Assembly: GCA_947479075.1 (NCBI GenBank)
Contig: CANJZR010000071.1
Span: 1 to 11,265, forward strand
Direction: 5' to 3'
DNA from: Planctomycetaceae bacterium
GTDB lineage: Bacteria > Planctomycetota > Planctomycetia > Planctomycetales > Planctomycetaceae
Length of the DNA: 11,265 bases
Part shown: piece after piece, positions 1 to 7,540 of the stretch
Layout of the letters: each line of letters begins with the position of its first letter
How positions within the stretch are numbered: position 1 is the first letter of the stretch
Translations under genes and position numbers: made by a program
Notes under the pieces: generated by a model
Databases searched by the model: none
What the model saw: the letters and a program-made list of their open reading frames with translations, nothing else
What the model was told of the DNA's origin: nothing

Positions 1-1433
1 CCTCGACCATAGATCCGCGGCAACAGCTTGTCCTCGTCCCAGATCTGAGGAACCCGCGAGGCACTGATCTCGGTCATCTTGGTCTGGTTACCGATCACGA
101 CATACAGGTTCTGCCCATCGGGAGTCAGCAACACGGCGTGCGGACCATGTTCACCCGCACCACCAGCCAGCTGGCGCAGCTGTTCGACTGATTCGAGGAC
201 ATCGTCGCCATCCTTGTCGGTCACTCGGTAGAGTCCGCTGTCGTACTTGCCGCCCTTGTTGACGACCACGTAGAGCGAGTTGAAGGCCCAGAGCAGTCCC
301 TGTGCTTCGCCGATGTCGGCAGGGATCTTTTCGATCAGCGTCTTCTCACTCGACACGATCAGTGGCTTGCGGGGCAGATTGACGATCGCCGGAGCGGTCT
401 CGCCCTCGGCGGGTGGAAACTCGATCGACACCTCGCCAGGTGTCGTGGCCGTCAAAATCGACTCCACTTCGGCAGCACTCTTGGCGACAACACGCTGGCC
501 GTCGACACTCACCGCGAGAATCTGGTCGCCTTCAAAGACCTGTCCATCTGCTTCAGCGGGGCCACCAGGGATGAGTCCCGTCACTCGCACGGTTTCGCCC
601 TCTTGCGTGACCTGCACGCCGACGGTGTTCACTTCCTTCGACTTGGCCAGGGCAGGGGGCGTCACGCGGTACAGTCCGCCATACTGGTCACAGACGATCA
701 GACGTCCCTTGGGGTCAACACACATATTGACCCACGAACCCTCTTCTTCCTTCGGAACCGAGTAGAGCAACTCGACGCGGAAGTCTTTCGCGATCTTCAG
801 ATTCTCGATTGGAGTCGAAGTGGCGGCGCGCATGTTGCCCTGTGCCAGCAGCTTCGCAGCTGTGAGGCCCCAGGGACCACCGGTCAAATCGGCGATGATA
901 TCAGGTGATTTCCAGCCCTCGCCCTTGAAGTCGGGCTTGTCCCAACCATCGGCTCGCTGAGTGGATGCCTGCCAGCTCTCATCGGTCGCCAGATTCCAGG
1001 TCCCGCGGCTCGACTCGAAGACGAGGTTCAGCAGCACACCCGCTGGATTATCGTCGCCGGAGTTCTTCGCCTCGATCACGATGACATGCTTGTCACCAGG
1101 AGCCGATTTCGCAAAGGCCTTCGTCACATCCTTAAAGCCCGCCTCTGTCCAGCCCTCGTGGCTCAACGCAGGCTGACCATCAATAAATACAACCATCGCG
1201 TTATCGACTGCACCATATAAACGAACACGGGAGATCGGCCCCTTGATCGTGAACTCTTTCCGCAGGTAGATCTCAGGGGCGAGCTTGTCGCCAGACTTCA
1301 ACCAGACCCACTTCGCGGGTGACTGAATCGACATCTGAGCAGGCCTGGCCCGCCGCTTGGGAGCCACGACCTTTTCCTCGGCCATTGCCGAGACGGAACA
1401 ACACATGAACAAAAGCCAAACCATCCAGCGCAC
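1..1433 (-). CDS. Secreted propeller protein of the planctomycete 'membrane-bound dehydrogenase' type with an inserted PDZ domain (partial, C-terminus outside window)
   Basis: The frame is open from 1433 to the window edge (477 codons); the stop lies beyond position 1. I chose the GTG at 1433 because AGGAG (1441-1445) is 7 bases away and the start adds an Arg ahead of a hydrophobic stretch. An ATG at 1424 is the alternative. Residues 1-18 are a signal peptide ending in SAMA, so the product is exported. Residues 42-200 resemble a galactose-binding-like jelly roll (VRLYGAVDNAMVVFIDGQ; later TWNLATDESWQA). A glucose/sorbosone-dehydrogenase-like propeller begins near 218 (FRVELLYSVP, then DPKGRLIVCDQYGGLYRV at 240-257). 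Residues 270-340 look like a PDZ domain (VTGLIPGGPAEADGQ, FEGDQILAVSVDG). The propeller resumes at about 365 (GEAQGLLWAFNSLYVVVN). Family members often carry C-terminal HEAT repeats and a cytochrome c domain, which cannot be seen here. The substrate is unknown; a role in extracellular polysaccharide oxidation is inference. Confidence 0.88.
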   Translation of the reverse strand, partial: MRWMVWLLFMCCSVSAMAEEKVVAPKRRARPAQMSIQSPAKWVWLKSGDKLAPEIYLRKEFTIKGPISRVRLYGAVDNAMVVFIDGQPALSHEGWTEAGFKDVTKAFAKSAPGDKHVIVIEAKNSGDDNPAGVLLNLVFESSRGTWNLATDESWQASTQRADGWDKPDFKGEGWKSPDIIADLTGGPWGLTAAKLLAQGNMRAATSTPIENLKIAKDFRVELLYSVPKEEEGSWVNMCVDPKGRLIVCDQYGGLYRVTPPALAKSKEVNTVGVQVTQEGETVRVTGLIPGGPAEADGQVFEGDQILAVSVDGQRVVAKSAAEVESILTATTPGEVSIEFPPAEGETAPAIVNLPRKPLIVSSEKTLIEKIPADIGEAQGLLWAFNSLYVVVNKGGKYDSGLYRVTDKDGDDVLESVEQLRQLAGGAGEHGPHAVLLTPDGQNLYVVIGNQTKMTEISASRVPQIWDEDKLLPRIYGR

Positions 1434-1440
1434 GTCACTT

Positions 1441-1445
1441 CTCCT
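1441..1445 (-). promoter_or_regulatory. Ribosome binding site deciding the GTG start of the propeller protein
   Basis: On the minus strand this reads AGGAG and lies 7 bases before the GTG at 1433. It is 16 bases before the ATG at 1424, which is too far for a typical site. This supports GTG initiation. Confidence 0.6.
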
Positions 1446-1663
1446 GGTGAAAATCCCTGAGGCCAGCCGGCTGCCGACACCCATTCGGTTCTGGTCCCAT
1501 ATCCTATCAAAGCACAGTGATCGGTCGAGGGAGACGGTAATTCCCGCTCTCGATGGACGACGAAGATTGAATCGAAATGGAAAACTCGGAGAACCCAGGA
1601 AACAATGAGTTCGTTATCCTTCGATCGACAAACATTCCGCCACATCCCACCGCGGCACGCCTC

Positions 1664-2293
1664 ATGTCTTCATCTCGCAAGCTGCTGTGGCTGCTGCTGG
1701 TCGCCACACTCGTGGCCACGGCGGCATCGTTCTGGGAGGCTCCCTATCCTTCGGAGCTGCGTCTCCAGCATGTCCCCACGGTTATTGGACTGGTCGCCCT
1801 GGGAGTCGTGGCGGAACGGGGTGCGTTGTCCACATCATCAATCGTGTGTCTGCTCGCATTTATCTGGCTGCATCTGATCGGAGCTCGTTGGATCTACTCG
1901 TTTGTCCCGTATGACCAGTGGTGCGAAAAGCTGTGCGGAATGTCGCTCTCAGAGGTCTTTGGATGGAAGCGGAACCATTACGATCGACTGGTTCATCTGG
2001 CGTCGGGAATCCTCTTCGTGCCGCCCGCATGGGAGTTGATCCAACAGCAAGGGCTCACAAGCCGCTGGTGGACAGCGGGACTTTCGATCTCAATCGTCCT
2101 CGCCATTGGAGCGATCTACGAGATCGTCGAGTGGGCCATCGCCATGCTCTTTGCCCCACACTATGCCGAGTCCTATAACGGCCAGCAGGGCGATCTCTGG
2201 GACCCGCAGAAGGACCTGGCACTCGCGGGAATTGGAGCGATCATCTCCGCGATACATCTCGTCATGGTCAGACGAGCGAGTCCGCTCAAGTAG
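1664..2293 (+). CDS. DUF2238/YjdF-family integral membrane protein
   Basis: This is a 209-residue polytopic membrane protein, about the length of E. coli YjdF as I remember it. Hydrophobic segments lie at about 7-23, 38-50, 59-76, 110-125, 138-162 and 186-202. Family-type polar motifs sit between them: HLIGARWIYSFVPY (70-83), RNHYDRLVHLASG (103-115), EIVEWAIA (153-160) and GQQGDLWDPQKD (173-184). The biochemical function of DUF2238 is not established. The frame is open upstream to an ATG at 1577, giving 238 residues, but those extra 29 residues are hydrophilic and neither start has a convincing Shine-Dalgarno site. I prefer 1664 on family length. It is the only plus-strand gene here: it is divergent from the propeller gene and convergent with the FG-GAP gene, whose stop is only 22 bases away. 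It is therefore probably transcribed alone. Confidence 0.82.
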   Translation: MSSSRKLLWLLLVATLVATAASFWEAPYPSELRLQHVPTVIGLVALGVVAERGALSTSSIVCLLAFIWLHLIGARWIYSFVPYDQWCEKLCGMSLSEVFGWKRNHYDRLVHLASGILFVPPAWELIQQQGLTSRWWTAGLSISIVLAIGAIYEIVEWAIAMLFAPHYAESYNGQQGDLWDPQKDLALAGIGAIISAIHLVMVRRASPLK

Positions 2294-2315
2294 AGCATTG
2301 GCCGAGCAGGGGACG

Positions 2316-4316
2316 CTACTGCGCCTTTGCCCGAATATTCAGGCTGCCATACTTCGGGATCAGCGACTCACCACCGCTGCGGATGTATTCCCACCGGCCA
2401 TCCCCATTGAGATCGAGTAATCGTTCCTCAATGGAAATTGGCGGCAAGACAGCTCCGGTGTGTTCCAGGGCAATTCGATCCTTAGCTGGACGATAGGCAT
2501 AAGTCCGAAAGTCGTCGCCTTGCTGGGTCCCCACCAACACCAGCCGTTCTCCATTACCCAGTAAATCGAGTGACTGCAGTTGGCCATGCAGATTGATGAA
2601 ATCGGGGTGAACGTGGCCGACTGTTTCAAGACGTGCGACCTGTGAGAGAATCGGCGTGTGATCCGCAGCCTCACCACGATTGAGGACGTAATAGATCCCG
2701 CTGCCTGGCCGTGGGTCACCGAATCCATAGGTCGCTCCAGCCAGTACTAGATCGAGCCGATCATCGTGATTGAGATCGATGGGAGCAGCCACGACACGAT
2801 GGTGTATGCGGATGATTTCTCCGTTTGAGTCACGCAGCGGCCCAAACGAGCGAAACTCGAACCGACCATTCTCCCCCAGCGGACGTTCCAATCGGAGCAG
2901 GTACAACCAGCCCTTGTCGGTTCCCGCAACAAGATGCTGTTGTCCACTGCCGTCATAGTCCCAAAGCGCCGCCCGATGGAAGCCCCATTTGGTCAGGTGC
3001 TGAGCGTCGGTATCTCCATCGACGCGAAAGATTCCGTTCTGATCGAACAGGGGAGATCGCTCGGACGAGAGCTGAGGAACGCCGTTTGCTACCAGCAGTT
3101 CACGGAATGACCACTGCGAGTCGTTCTCCAGCAGATACCGTCGTCCCTCAGGCGTCTTCAGTACTTCAGTAAAGTTATACCCCCGCGTCGGGACATCACG
3201 TCCGCTCACCCAGCGATCGAACCGGAATTGCGGCTTCGGCCCGGGGACTTTCAGGTTCCGGCATATCGCCAGATCACAGCCGCGAGATAGCAGCAGATCA
3301 GGATCTTCACCGTCTCCGATCACCGCCAGTACACCGTGATAGTTATATGCGTCGTACCCATCATCAGGCAGTCCCTCGATCGTCACCTCACCCAGCTCCC
3401 GGAAGACGGGTTCCCCATCGGCGCCCGACTTAATCCGCTGCAGGTAACGAAACTCATTCCCCACCATCCCACACAACACCAGAAGATCATCGGAGCGAGT
3501 CTGACCGTTGCGATACATCACCGGTCGAGATGCTCCCCCGGGGTACCGATGCTGGAACTCCTGAGCCTGCCCCAGAAGCAGAGTCTCGCCGTGTTCATCA
3601 GCGAGCAGCGACTTCGGCCGAGCGAACTCCTGTCCACTCCGTTTCCGGTACCGCCGCCCGGAATACTCGGGCAGGCCCTCTTTCACGCCAACCTGCGGCA
3701 TGTACCACAGTTCGCCTCCCCAATCCCCGAAGATCAATCCGTCACACTGCTTGTCAGCGGTGCGATAGATCGTGGGGTAGGTGTAATTAAAGCCCTCTGG
3801 CCAGATCGCCTCAGGATTGGGCGACAACCGATACTTCGGATTCACAAAGGGAATGTTGAAGGGAATGCCGTCCGCAGAGAGGAGTGGCTTCTGAGCGACT
3901 TCCAATCGGATATTCGGAAACTCTCCTACTCGCTTCAGGAGCGAGACGTTTCCCTGCCGGTCGGTGCCGACCACTTCCTGATGTCCATCTCCGTCCCAAT
4001 CAACTGGCTCGACCATCAGCACGACATGCCCCAGTTGATCGCACAGACGAATCGGCTCCCCAATCGTCTGGAGATCCCGTGACGGATAGAGGTACACGCC
4101 GTCCCACAAACGCGCGATCAGCAGATCCTTCGCATCAGGAGCTGACCAGGAAACCACATCGACACTGACGATTGCCCCGAACGACATCCGCCCCTCGTTG
4201 GTTCGCAACTCAGTCAGCGGACCAAATTCAAACTCCGTCTGAGCGAAACAACACCGACCTCCCGCACAGACAACAATGGCCAGCACAAGAACTCGCAGGA
4301 AGTGGGAGACACTCAT
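2316..4316 (-). CDS. Secreted FG-GAP/VCBS-like repeat protein
   Basis: The 666-residue product starts with a signal peptide (hydrophobic 8-19, probable cleavage after FAQ at 24-26). GAGGA lies 9 bases before the ATG. The rest has the rhythm of an FG-GAP/VCBS beta-propeller: short strands followed by acidic loops. Calcium-loop-like motifs are DWDGDGHQEVVGTD (106-119), DYDGSGQQHLVAGTDKGWLY (453-472), DLNHDDRLDLVLAG (514-527), DLLGNGERLVLVG (584-596) and DLNGDGRWEYIRSG (635-648). A further related strand is LIFGDWGGELWYM (194-206). No catalytic motif is recognisable and no C-terminal anchor is evident, so it is probably periplasmic or extracellular. Such proteins in Planctomycetes are mostly uncharacterised; binding or structural roles are inference. 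It lies 89 bases downstream of the permease operon on the same strand and may be transcribed separately. Confidence 0.83.
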   Translation of the reverse strand: MSVSHFLRVLVLAIVVCAGGRCCFAQTEFEFGPLTELRTNEGRMSFGAIVSVDVVSWSAPDAKDLLIARLWDGVYLYPSRDLQTIGEPIRLCDQLGHVVLMVEPVDWDGDGHQEVVGTDRQGNVSLLKRVGEFPNIRLEVAQKPLLSADGIPFNIPFVNPKYRLSPNPEAIWPEGFNYTYPTIYRTADKQCDGLIFGDWGGELWYMPQVGVKEGLPEYSGRRYRKRSGQEFARPKSLLADEHGETLLLGQAQEFQHRYPGGASRPVMYRNGQTRSDDLLVLCGMVGNEFRYLQRIKSGADGEPVFRELGEVTIEGLPDDGYDAYNYHGVLAVIGDGEDPDLLLSRGCDLAICRNLKVPGPKPQFRFDRWVSGRDVPTRGYNFTEVLKTPEGRRYLLENDSQWSFRELLVANGVPQLSSERSPLFDQNGIFRVDGDTDAQHLTKWGFHRAALWDYDGSGQQHLVAGTDKGWLYLLRLERPLGENGRFEFRSFGPLRDSNGEIIRIHHRVVAAPIDLNHDDRLDLVLAGATYGFGDPRPGSGIYYVLNRGEAADHTPILSQVARLETVGHVHPDFINLHGQLQSLDLLGNGERLVLVGTQQGDDFRTYAYRPAKDRIALEHTGAVLPPISIEERLLDLNGDGRWEYIRSGGESLIPKYGSLNIRAKAQ

Positions 4317-4405
4317 CGCGGGATATCCTCAAAGTCTGTATCGAACGGACAGCCAGCTAGGCCTCATTCCGAAAGGACGTATCTCAGCATCTCCCAGCCC
4401 GGGGC

Positions 4406-4627
4406 TTAAGCTTTGCGTTCTGGCTCCTGGACAATGACTTCGGGATCTTTGCGTTTGCGGAGGTTGGCCAGCACGACTGTCACCAGCCCGAGCAGGATCT
4501 CATCCACGAATGGCAGAAAATCCGGGATGAACATATCGAAAACAAACAAGCTACCTGTGATCGCCAGCAGGATCGGAAACCGCAGCTTCGTGGCCTGTTT
4601 CTCGACGACTCTTTTGGGGCTGAACAT
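4406..4627 (-). CDS. Small two-segment membrane protein (resembles DUF6116-type proteins)
   Basis: The 73-residue protein has a basic N-terminus (residues 1-16, including KRVVEKQATK) and two hydrophobic segments: RFPILLAITGSLFVFDMF at 16-33 and FVDEILLGLVTVVLANL at 40-56. A charged tail, RKRKDPEVIVQEPERKA, follows. The pattern 'PDFLPFVDEILLGL' (35-48) is like the small DUF6116 membrane proteins I know from other bacteria; this is recognition from memory and is moderately secure. GAAGG lies 7 bases before the ATG. The gene begins 30 bases after the permease stop on the same strand, so co-transcription is likely. Its function is unknown; a role as an accessory to the permease is possible but untested. 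Confidence 0.72.
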   Translation of the reverse strand: MFSPKRVVEKQATKLRFPILLAITGSLFVFDMFIPDFLPFVDEILLGLVTVVLANLRKRKDPEVIVQEPERKA

Positions 4628-4657
4628 GTAGGAACCTTCAGGCTAACAGCGGAGCAC

Positions 4658-6739
4658 TTAACCCACGATCACGCGAGGTTGCTTGGTGGGATCAGACTGG
4701 GCCTTGCGGATCAGCTCACGCACCATCCACGGCACATTCCCTTCTCCGAACAGCACGAAGCTGATATTGGCCGACAGTGGACTTTCGTTCGACCAGCCGA
4801 AGTGAATCTCCGGGGGGTGCCCGGTTTTGGACAACTCCAGCCCCACAGCTGCAATGACGTGGGGGATCGATGAGACCTTCTGGAAACGCAGGATGATGCG
4901 CCCACCTTCCTGAATGACTTCGACTTCGGGGGATTGCCAGAACTCGCTGACATCGCCGCGTTCGACTTCCAGAAAGACAATCGGATCATCGGGGGTCAGG
5001 TGGTGTTCCTGACGGATACTGGCTTCCTTCTCGGCCAGATCGCGGCCTCCGGGACGGTGCGGCACAAGGATTGGAAATTCCAGATGTCGCATACTGTCCC
5101 ACAGGAAATGCGATTCATCATCCTTGTAACGGAATCCCGTAAACCGCAGCTCAGTGCTGCGCATCGTTCGCGACCAGATTGACGACGCAATAATCGCGAT
5201 GATAAAGAAGCTGGCGATCTTGATTCCGCCCGGCCGCTCGATGATGACGGCAATCGTCGTGTACAGAAACAGCACCCCAATCATCGAGTAAGCCCACGGC
5301 CAGCGATTAAACCACGAACCCGTTCTCTCGTTATAGGTCTCAATCACGGTGGCAATGGCGGCACTCGACATCAGAACCAGCACGCCCGTCGCATATGCTG
5401 CTCCCTGAGCAACGACATCCGCGTCAAAAATCCATGTCACAACCAGGTTGATCACGGTAAACAACAGGACCAGTGGCCGTGTCGCTGACGCCCACTCTGG
5501 AGCCATCCCGTACCGGGGCAGATATTGCGGCACCAGGTTGAGCAATCCCGCCATCGCACTCGCACCGGCAAACCACAGAATCACCACCGTACTGATGTCG
5601 TAGATCGTCCCGAATACCTCGCCAAATATCGGCGAGATCGGCGTGGGACTCTGGCCGTGGGCGATGTACGCCAGGGCACGGTTCGCCGCCTTGCCAGCTG
5701 GATGCATTTTGATCGGAATCTCGGTCGCGACTTCGGGAACCACATGAGTCGTTCCATCCGCCAGTGAGGTATCGACCTCCTCCCCCGGGATCGAAGCCGC
5801 GATCAGCTCCTCCGCGGGGATGAGCGTCACCGTGATAAACGATGATGCGATCAGAAAACAGGACATGATGATCGCGGCTGTGAGCAAAAGCTTACGAGTT
5901 CCGCGAATTCGTCCAGCGAGCTGCTCTTCCGTGGTATGGCCTTCCCCTCGGACCAGCGGCATGACTGCGATTCCCGTCTCAAATCCGCTGAGCCCCAGCG
6001 CCAGCTTCGGAAAGAACAGAAAGCAGAGCAGAATGATCGTGCCCCAGCCTGTCCCGGAAACTGGCACATGTGTCGCGATTCGCCAGTCTCCAGCAGCCAC
6101 TGCGTTAAACCAGTGGGTAACCAGCTCCGTGTGTCCGGCCAGGTACCGTAGACACTCCTCGACAAGAATCAGGTTCAGCGTCAGATACACCGCCACAATC
6201 ACCACGGCGAGGCCGATCACTTCGGCAAAGCCGCGCATGAACGCGGCCCCGAGCATCACCAGCAACATCATCGTCAGCGTCACCTGACTGTGCAAAAACT
6301 CAGGCGAGTTATGCCAGAGCGGGTTGTGGATCAAATGCTCCGCCGCGTCCGCTGCGGACAGCGTCTTCGTAATCACGAAGTCCGTCGCCGCAAAACCCAG
6401 CAGCACTAGAATCAGCAGCTTTCCGCCCCATCCATGGACCAGCCGCGCCAGCATGGCGATCGACCCTTGCCCGTAGGGAGAGGAACTGGCCACATGACTG
6501 TAGATCGGCACCGCGCCCGCCAGCGTGACAAACACCAGAAACAGCGTTGCCAATGGGGACAATCGGCCCGTCGCCTCAAACGCGATCGAAGGCTGATATC
6601 CCAGGGTACTGAAGTAATCGACCCCGGTCAGGCACATCACCCAGATCCAGGGACTCGTGTGATGAGCGTGCCCGGCGGCACTTCCGCCGGGAGTGGAACC
6701 GTGACCTGGGGACGGTTCCGCGGGAGTGGTCGATGACAT
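4658..6739 (-). CDS. APC-superfamily permease with a soluble C-terminal domain
   Basis: This 693-residue transporter is of the amino-acid/polyamine/organocation type. Residues 1-29 are a hydrophilic, Gly/Pro/Ser/His-rich tail (GHAHHTS). The core, about 30-525, has many hydrophobic helices. Its opening, GVDYFSTLGYQPSIAFEATG (39-58), and GFAATDFVITKTLSAADAAE (115-134) match a group of bacterial permeases annotated as amino acid transporters. A helix-breaking GLSGFETGIAVMPLVRGEG is at 249-267. Residues 310-370 form a large extramembrane loop. From about 526 to the end (about 170 residues) there is a soluble, presumably cytosolic, mixed alpha/beta domain. The substrate cannot be read from the sequence; K+ or an amino acid are both possible in related groups. 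No clear Shine-Dalgarno site precedes the ATG, and no better in-frame start exists. The small membrane protein follows after 30 bases, suggesting an operon. Confidence 0.88.
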   Translation of the reverse strand: MSSTTPAEPSPGHGSTPGGSAAGHAHHTSPWIWVMCLTGVDYFSTLGYQPSIAFEATGRLSPLATLFLVFVTLAGAVPIYSHVASSSPYGQGSIAMLARLVHGWGGKLLILVLLGFAATDFVITKTLSAADAAEHLIHNPLWHNSPEFLHSQVTLTMMLLVMLGAAFMRGFAEVIGLAVVIVAVYLTLNLILVEECLRYLAGHTELVTHWFNAVAAGDWRIATHVPVSGTGWGTIILLCFLFFPKLALGLSGFETGIAVMPLVRGEGHTTEEQLAGRIRGTRKLLLTAAIIMSCFLIASSFITVTLIPAEELIAASIPGEEVDTSLADGTTHVVPEVATEIPIKMHPAGKAANRALAYIAHGQSPTPISPIFGEVFGTIYDISTVVILWFAGASAMAGLLNLVPQYLPRYGMAPEWASATRPLVLLFTVINLVVTWIFDADVVAQGAAYATGVLVLMSSAAIATVIETYNERTGSWFNRWPWAYSMIGVLFLYTTIAVIIERPGGIKIASFFIIAIIASSIWSRTMRSTELRFTGFRYKDDESHFLWDSMRHLEFPILVPHRPGGRDLAEKEASIRQEHHLTPDDPIVFLEVERGDVSEFWQSPEVEVIQEGGRIILRFQKVSSIPHVIAAVGLELSKTGHPPEIHFGWSNESPLSANISFVLFGEGNVPWMVRELIRKAQSDPTKQPRVIVG

Positions 6740-6812
6740 TGAAGAACCAGAAAACAGACAGTCGCAAGGAGACAGACGCCGGCGACAACAACAGCGGATC
6801 AGGACGAAATCA

Positions 6813-6901
6813 GCAGCTGCCAGATCACCTCAGCTGCGAACAAGATGCAGATTTACTGATTGTCATCAAAGCCCGGTGAGAGAGCCACCCCAACATCTGC
6901 A
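6813..6901 (-). promoter_or_regulatory. Possible structured 5' leader of the permease operon
   Basis: The 176 bases between the broken small gene and the permease ATG contain two potential stems. TGCAGAT (6895-6901) can pair with ATCTGCA (6846-6852) and encloses two short hairpins: GGTG/CACC, and TGAT/ATCA with a GACA loop, so a three-way junction can be drawn. Closer to the gene, GCAGCTG (6831-6837) pairs with CAGCTGC (6813-6819) around an 11-base loop. It matches no riboswitch class I can name. Stems of this length can arise by chance in a region of this size. Confidence 0.25.
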
Positions 6902-6915
6902 CACGCGACCACTAG

Positions 6916-7142
6916 TCATTTGAAAGAGACTTCTGCCTGAAATTTGTACGGTTTGCCCCGGAGGTCCCGCGTGGTGCGATTCAACAACTCGACGGTCCCA
7001 CCGGGATCGACTCCCCATTCTGCTCGACCTTGACTGATCCTGCTTCTGAACGATGGTTGCCGCTCGCGGAGAATTGGAGATCGGCAGGTTGATCGATCTC
7101 TAAAAGGGTTGAACCGCTCTTCAAATGACTCTCGACATCCGC
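6916..7142 (-). pseudogene. Frame-disrupted coding remnant
   Basis: Two overlapping frames each look coding in a different half. From 7142 to about 7000 one frame reads a plausible peptide (LLEIDQPADLQFSASG, then SVKVEQNGESIPVG). From about 6997 to the TGA at 6916 the neighbouring frame takes over (TVELLNRTTRDLRGKPYKFQ, then AEVSFK). Restoring a single base in the C run at 6997-6999 (G on the minus strand) joins the two into one smooth sequence of about 75 residues. Neither frame has an ATG start. The latter frame is also in phase with the small ORF upstream, across the TGA at 7147-7149. The family is not recognised. The ending has only a vague likeness to the last strand pair of arylsulfatases. 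It is either a decayed gene, perhaps with the ORF at 7147-7365, or contains a sequencing error. Confidence 0.4.
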
Positions 7143-7146
7143 TTAA

Positions 7147-7365
7147 TCATTGAGACCTTGGCTTTAACTCGATCTCGCGAAGCTCGGGGACGGTGTCTGA
7201 TGACTCAGGCTGCGGGCGAACCAACCACGCCCAATGCCGCCCCTGCGATGCCCAGTGAATGCTGTACAGCATGAATGCCAGCACCACGAAGAGAAATAAC
7301 AAACGCCCCTTCTGACCACCGGGGCTCAAGAGCGGATCTGGCTGATGTACTCGTCCAGTTCGCAT
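7147..7365 (-). CDS. Small single-pass membrane protein, possibly the truncated 5' part of a broken gene
   Basis: The 72-residue frame from the ATG at 7365 (a TTG at 7377 would add four residues) has a basic/polar N-terminus with DPLLSPGGQKGR, one hydrophobic segment RLLFLFVVLAFMLYSIHWA, then a Trp-rich juxtamembrane stretch RHWAWLVRP and a charged tail ending KPRSQ. It has the look of an N-terminally anchored envelope protein of Planctomycetes with a short cytoplasmic head, but I cannot name a family. There is no good Shine-Dalgarno site. The stop at 7147 is followed directly by coding-like sequence in shifted frames (6916-7142), so this may be the front half of a gene of about 150 residues damaged by two indels. 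It lies 175 bases downstream of dapF. Confidence 0.45.
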   Translation of the reverse strand: MRTGRVHQPDPLLSPGGQKGRLLFLFVVLAFMLYSIHWASQGRHWAWLVRPQPESSDTVPELREIELKPRSQ

Positions 7366-7540
7366 GCCACGACCCAATTCTCAAAACACCAGAGACAGCC
7401 CGCCATTCCTCGGCAGTGTCACGACCAGCGACACGGACCTTACCACCCCAAGGCGGCAGCGAGGGCCAGCCACGTTGGACATTTCGAGAGTTTCCGAAGC
7501 GATGTGACGCGGCCTGGACCTTCAGTCAGTGCCATGGGCC

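Noticed and set aside
1464..1473. Perfect 10-base palindrome CAGCCGGCTG between the divergent genes, considered as an operator
   Set aside because: About ten palindromes of this size are expected by chance in a window of this length, and no second copy or promoter element accompanies it.
3336..4082. 248-codon plus-strand frame opposite the FG-GAP gene
   Set aside because: It lies wholly inside the minus-strand gene, which has a signal peptide and repeated calcium-loop motifs; the plus-strand peptide has no coherent features.
4395..4405. AGCCCGGGGCT-like inverted repeat downstream of the small membrane gene
   Set aside because: The arms are only about five bases with a one-base loop and no T-run; this is not enough to call a terminator.
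7147..7149. In-frame TGA between two 76-codon open stretches, considered as selenocysteine or readthrough
   Set aside because: The sequence straight after the TGA looks better coding in a different frame, no SECIS-like element is apparent, and simple indel damage explains it more easily.
7440..7535. 31-codon minus-strand ORF just after dapF (MALTEGPGRV...)
   Set aside because: It is very short, has no Shine-Dalgarno site and no recognisable family. The 7378-7540 gap otherwise shows nothing.
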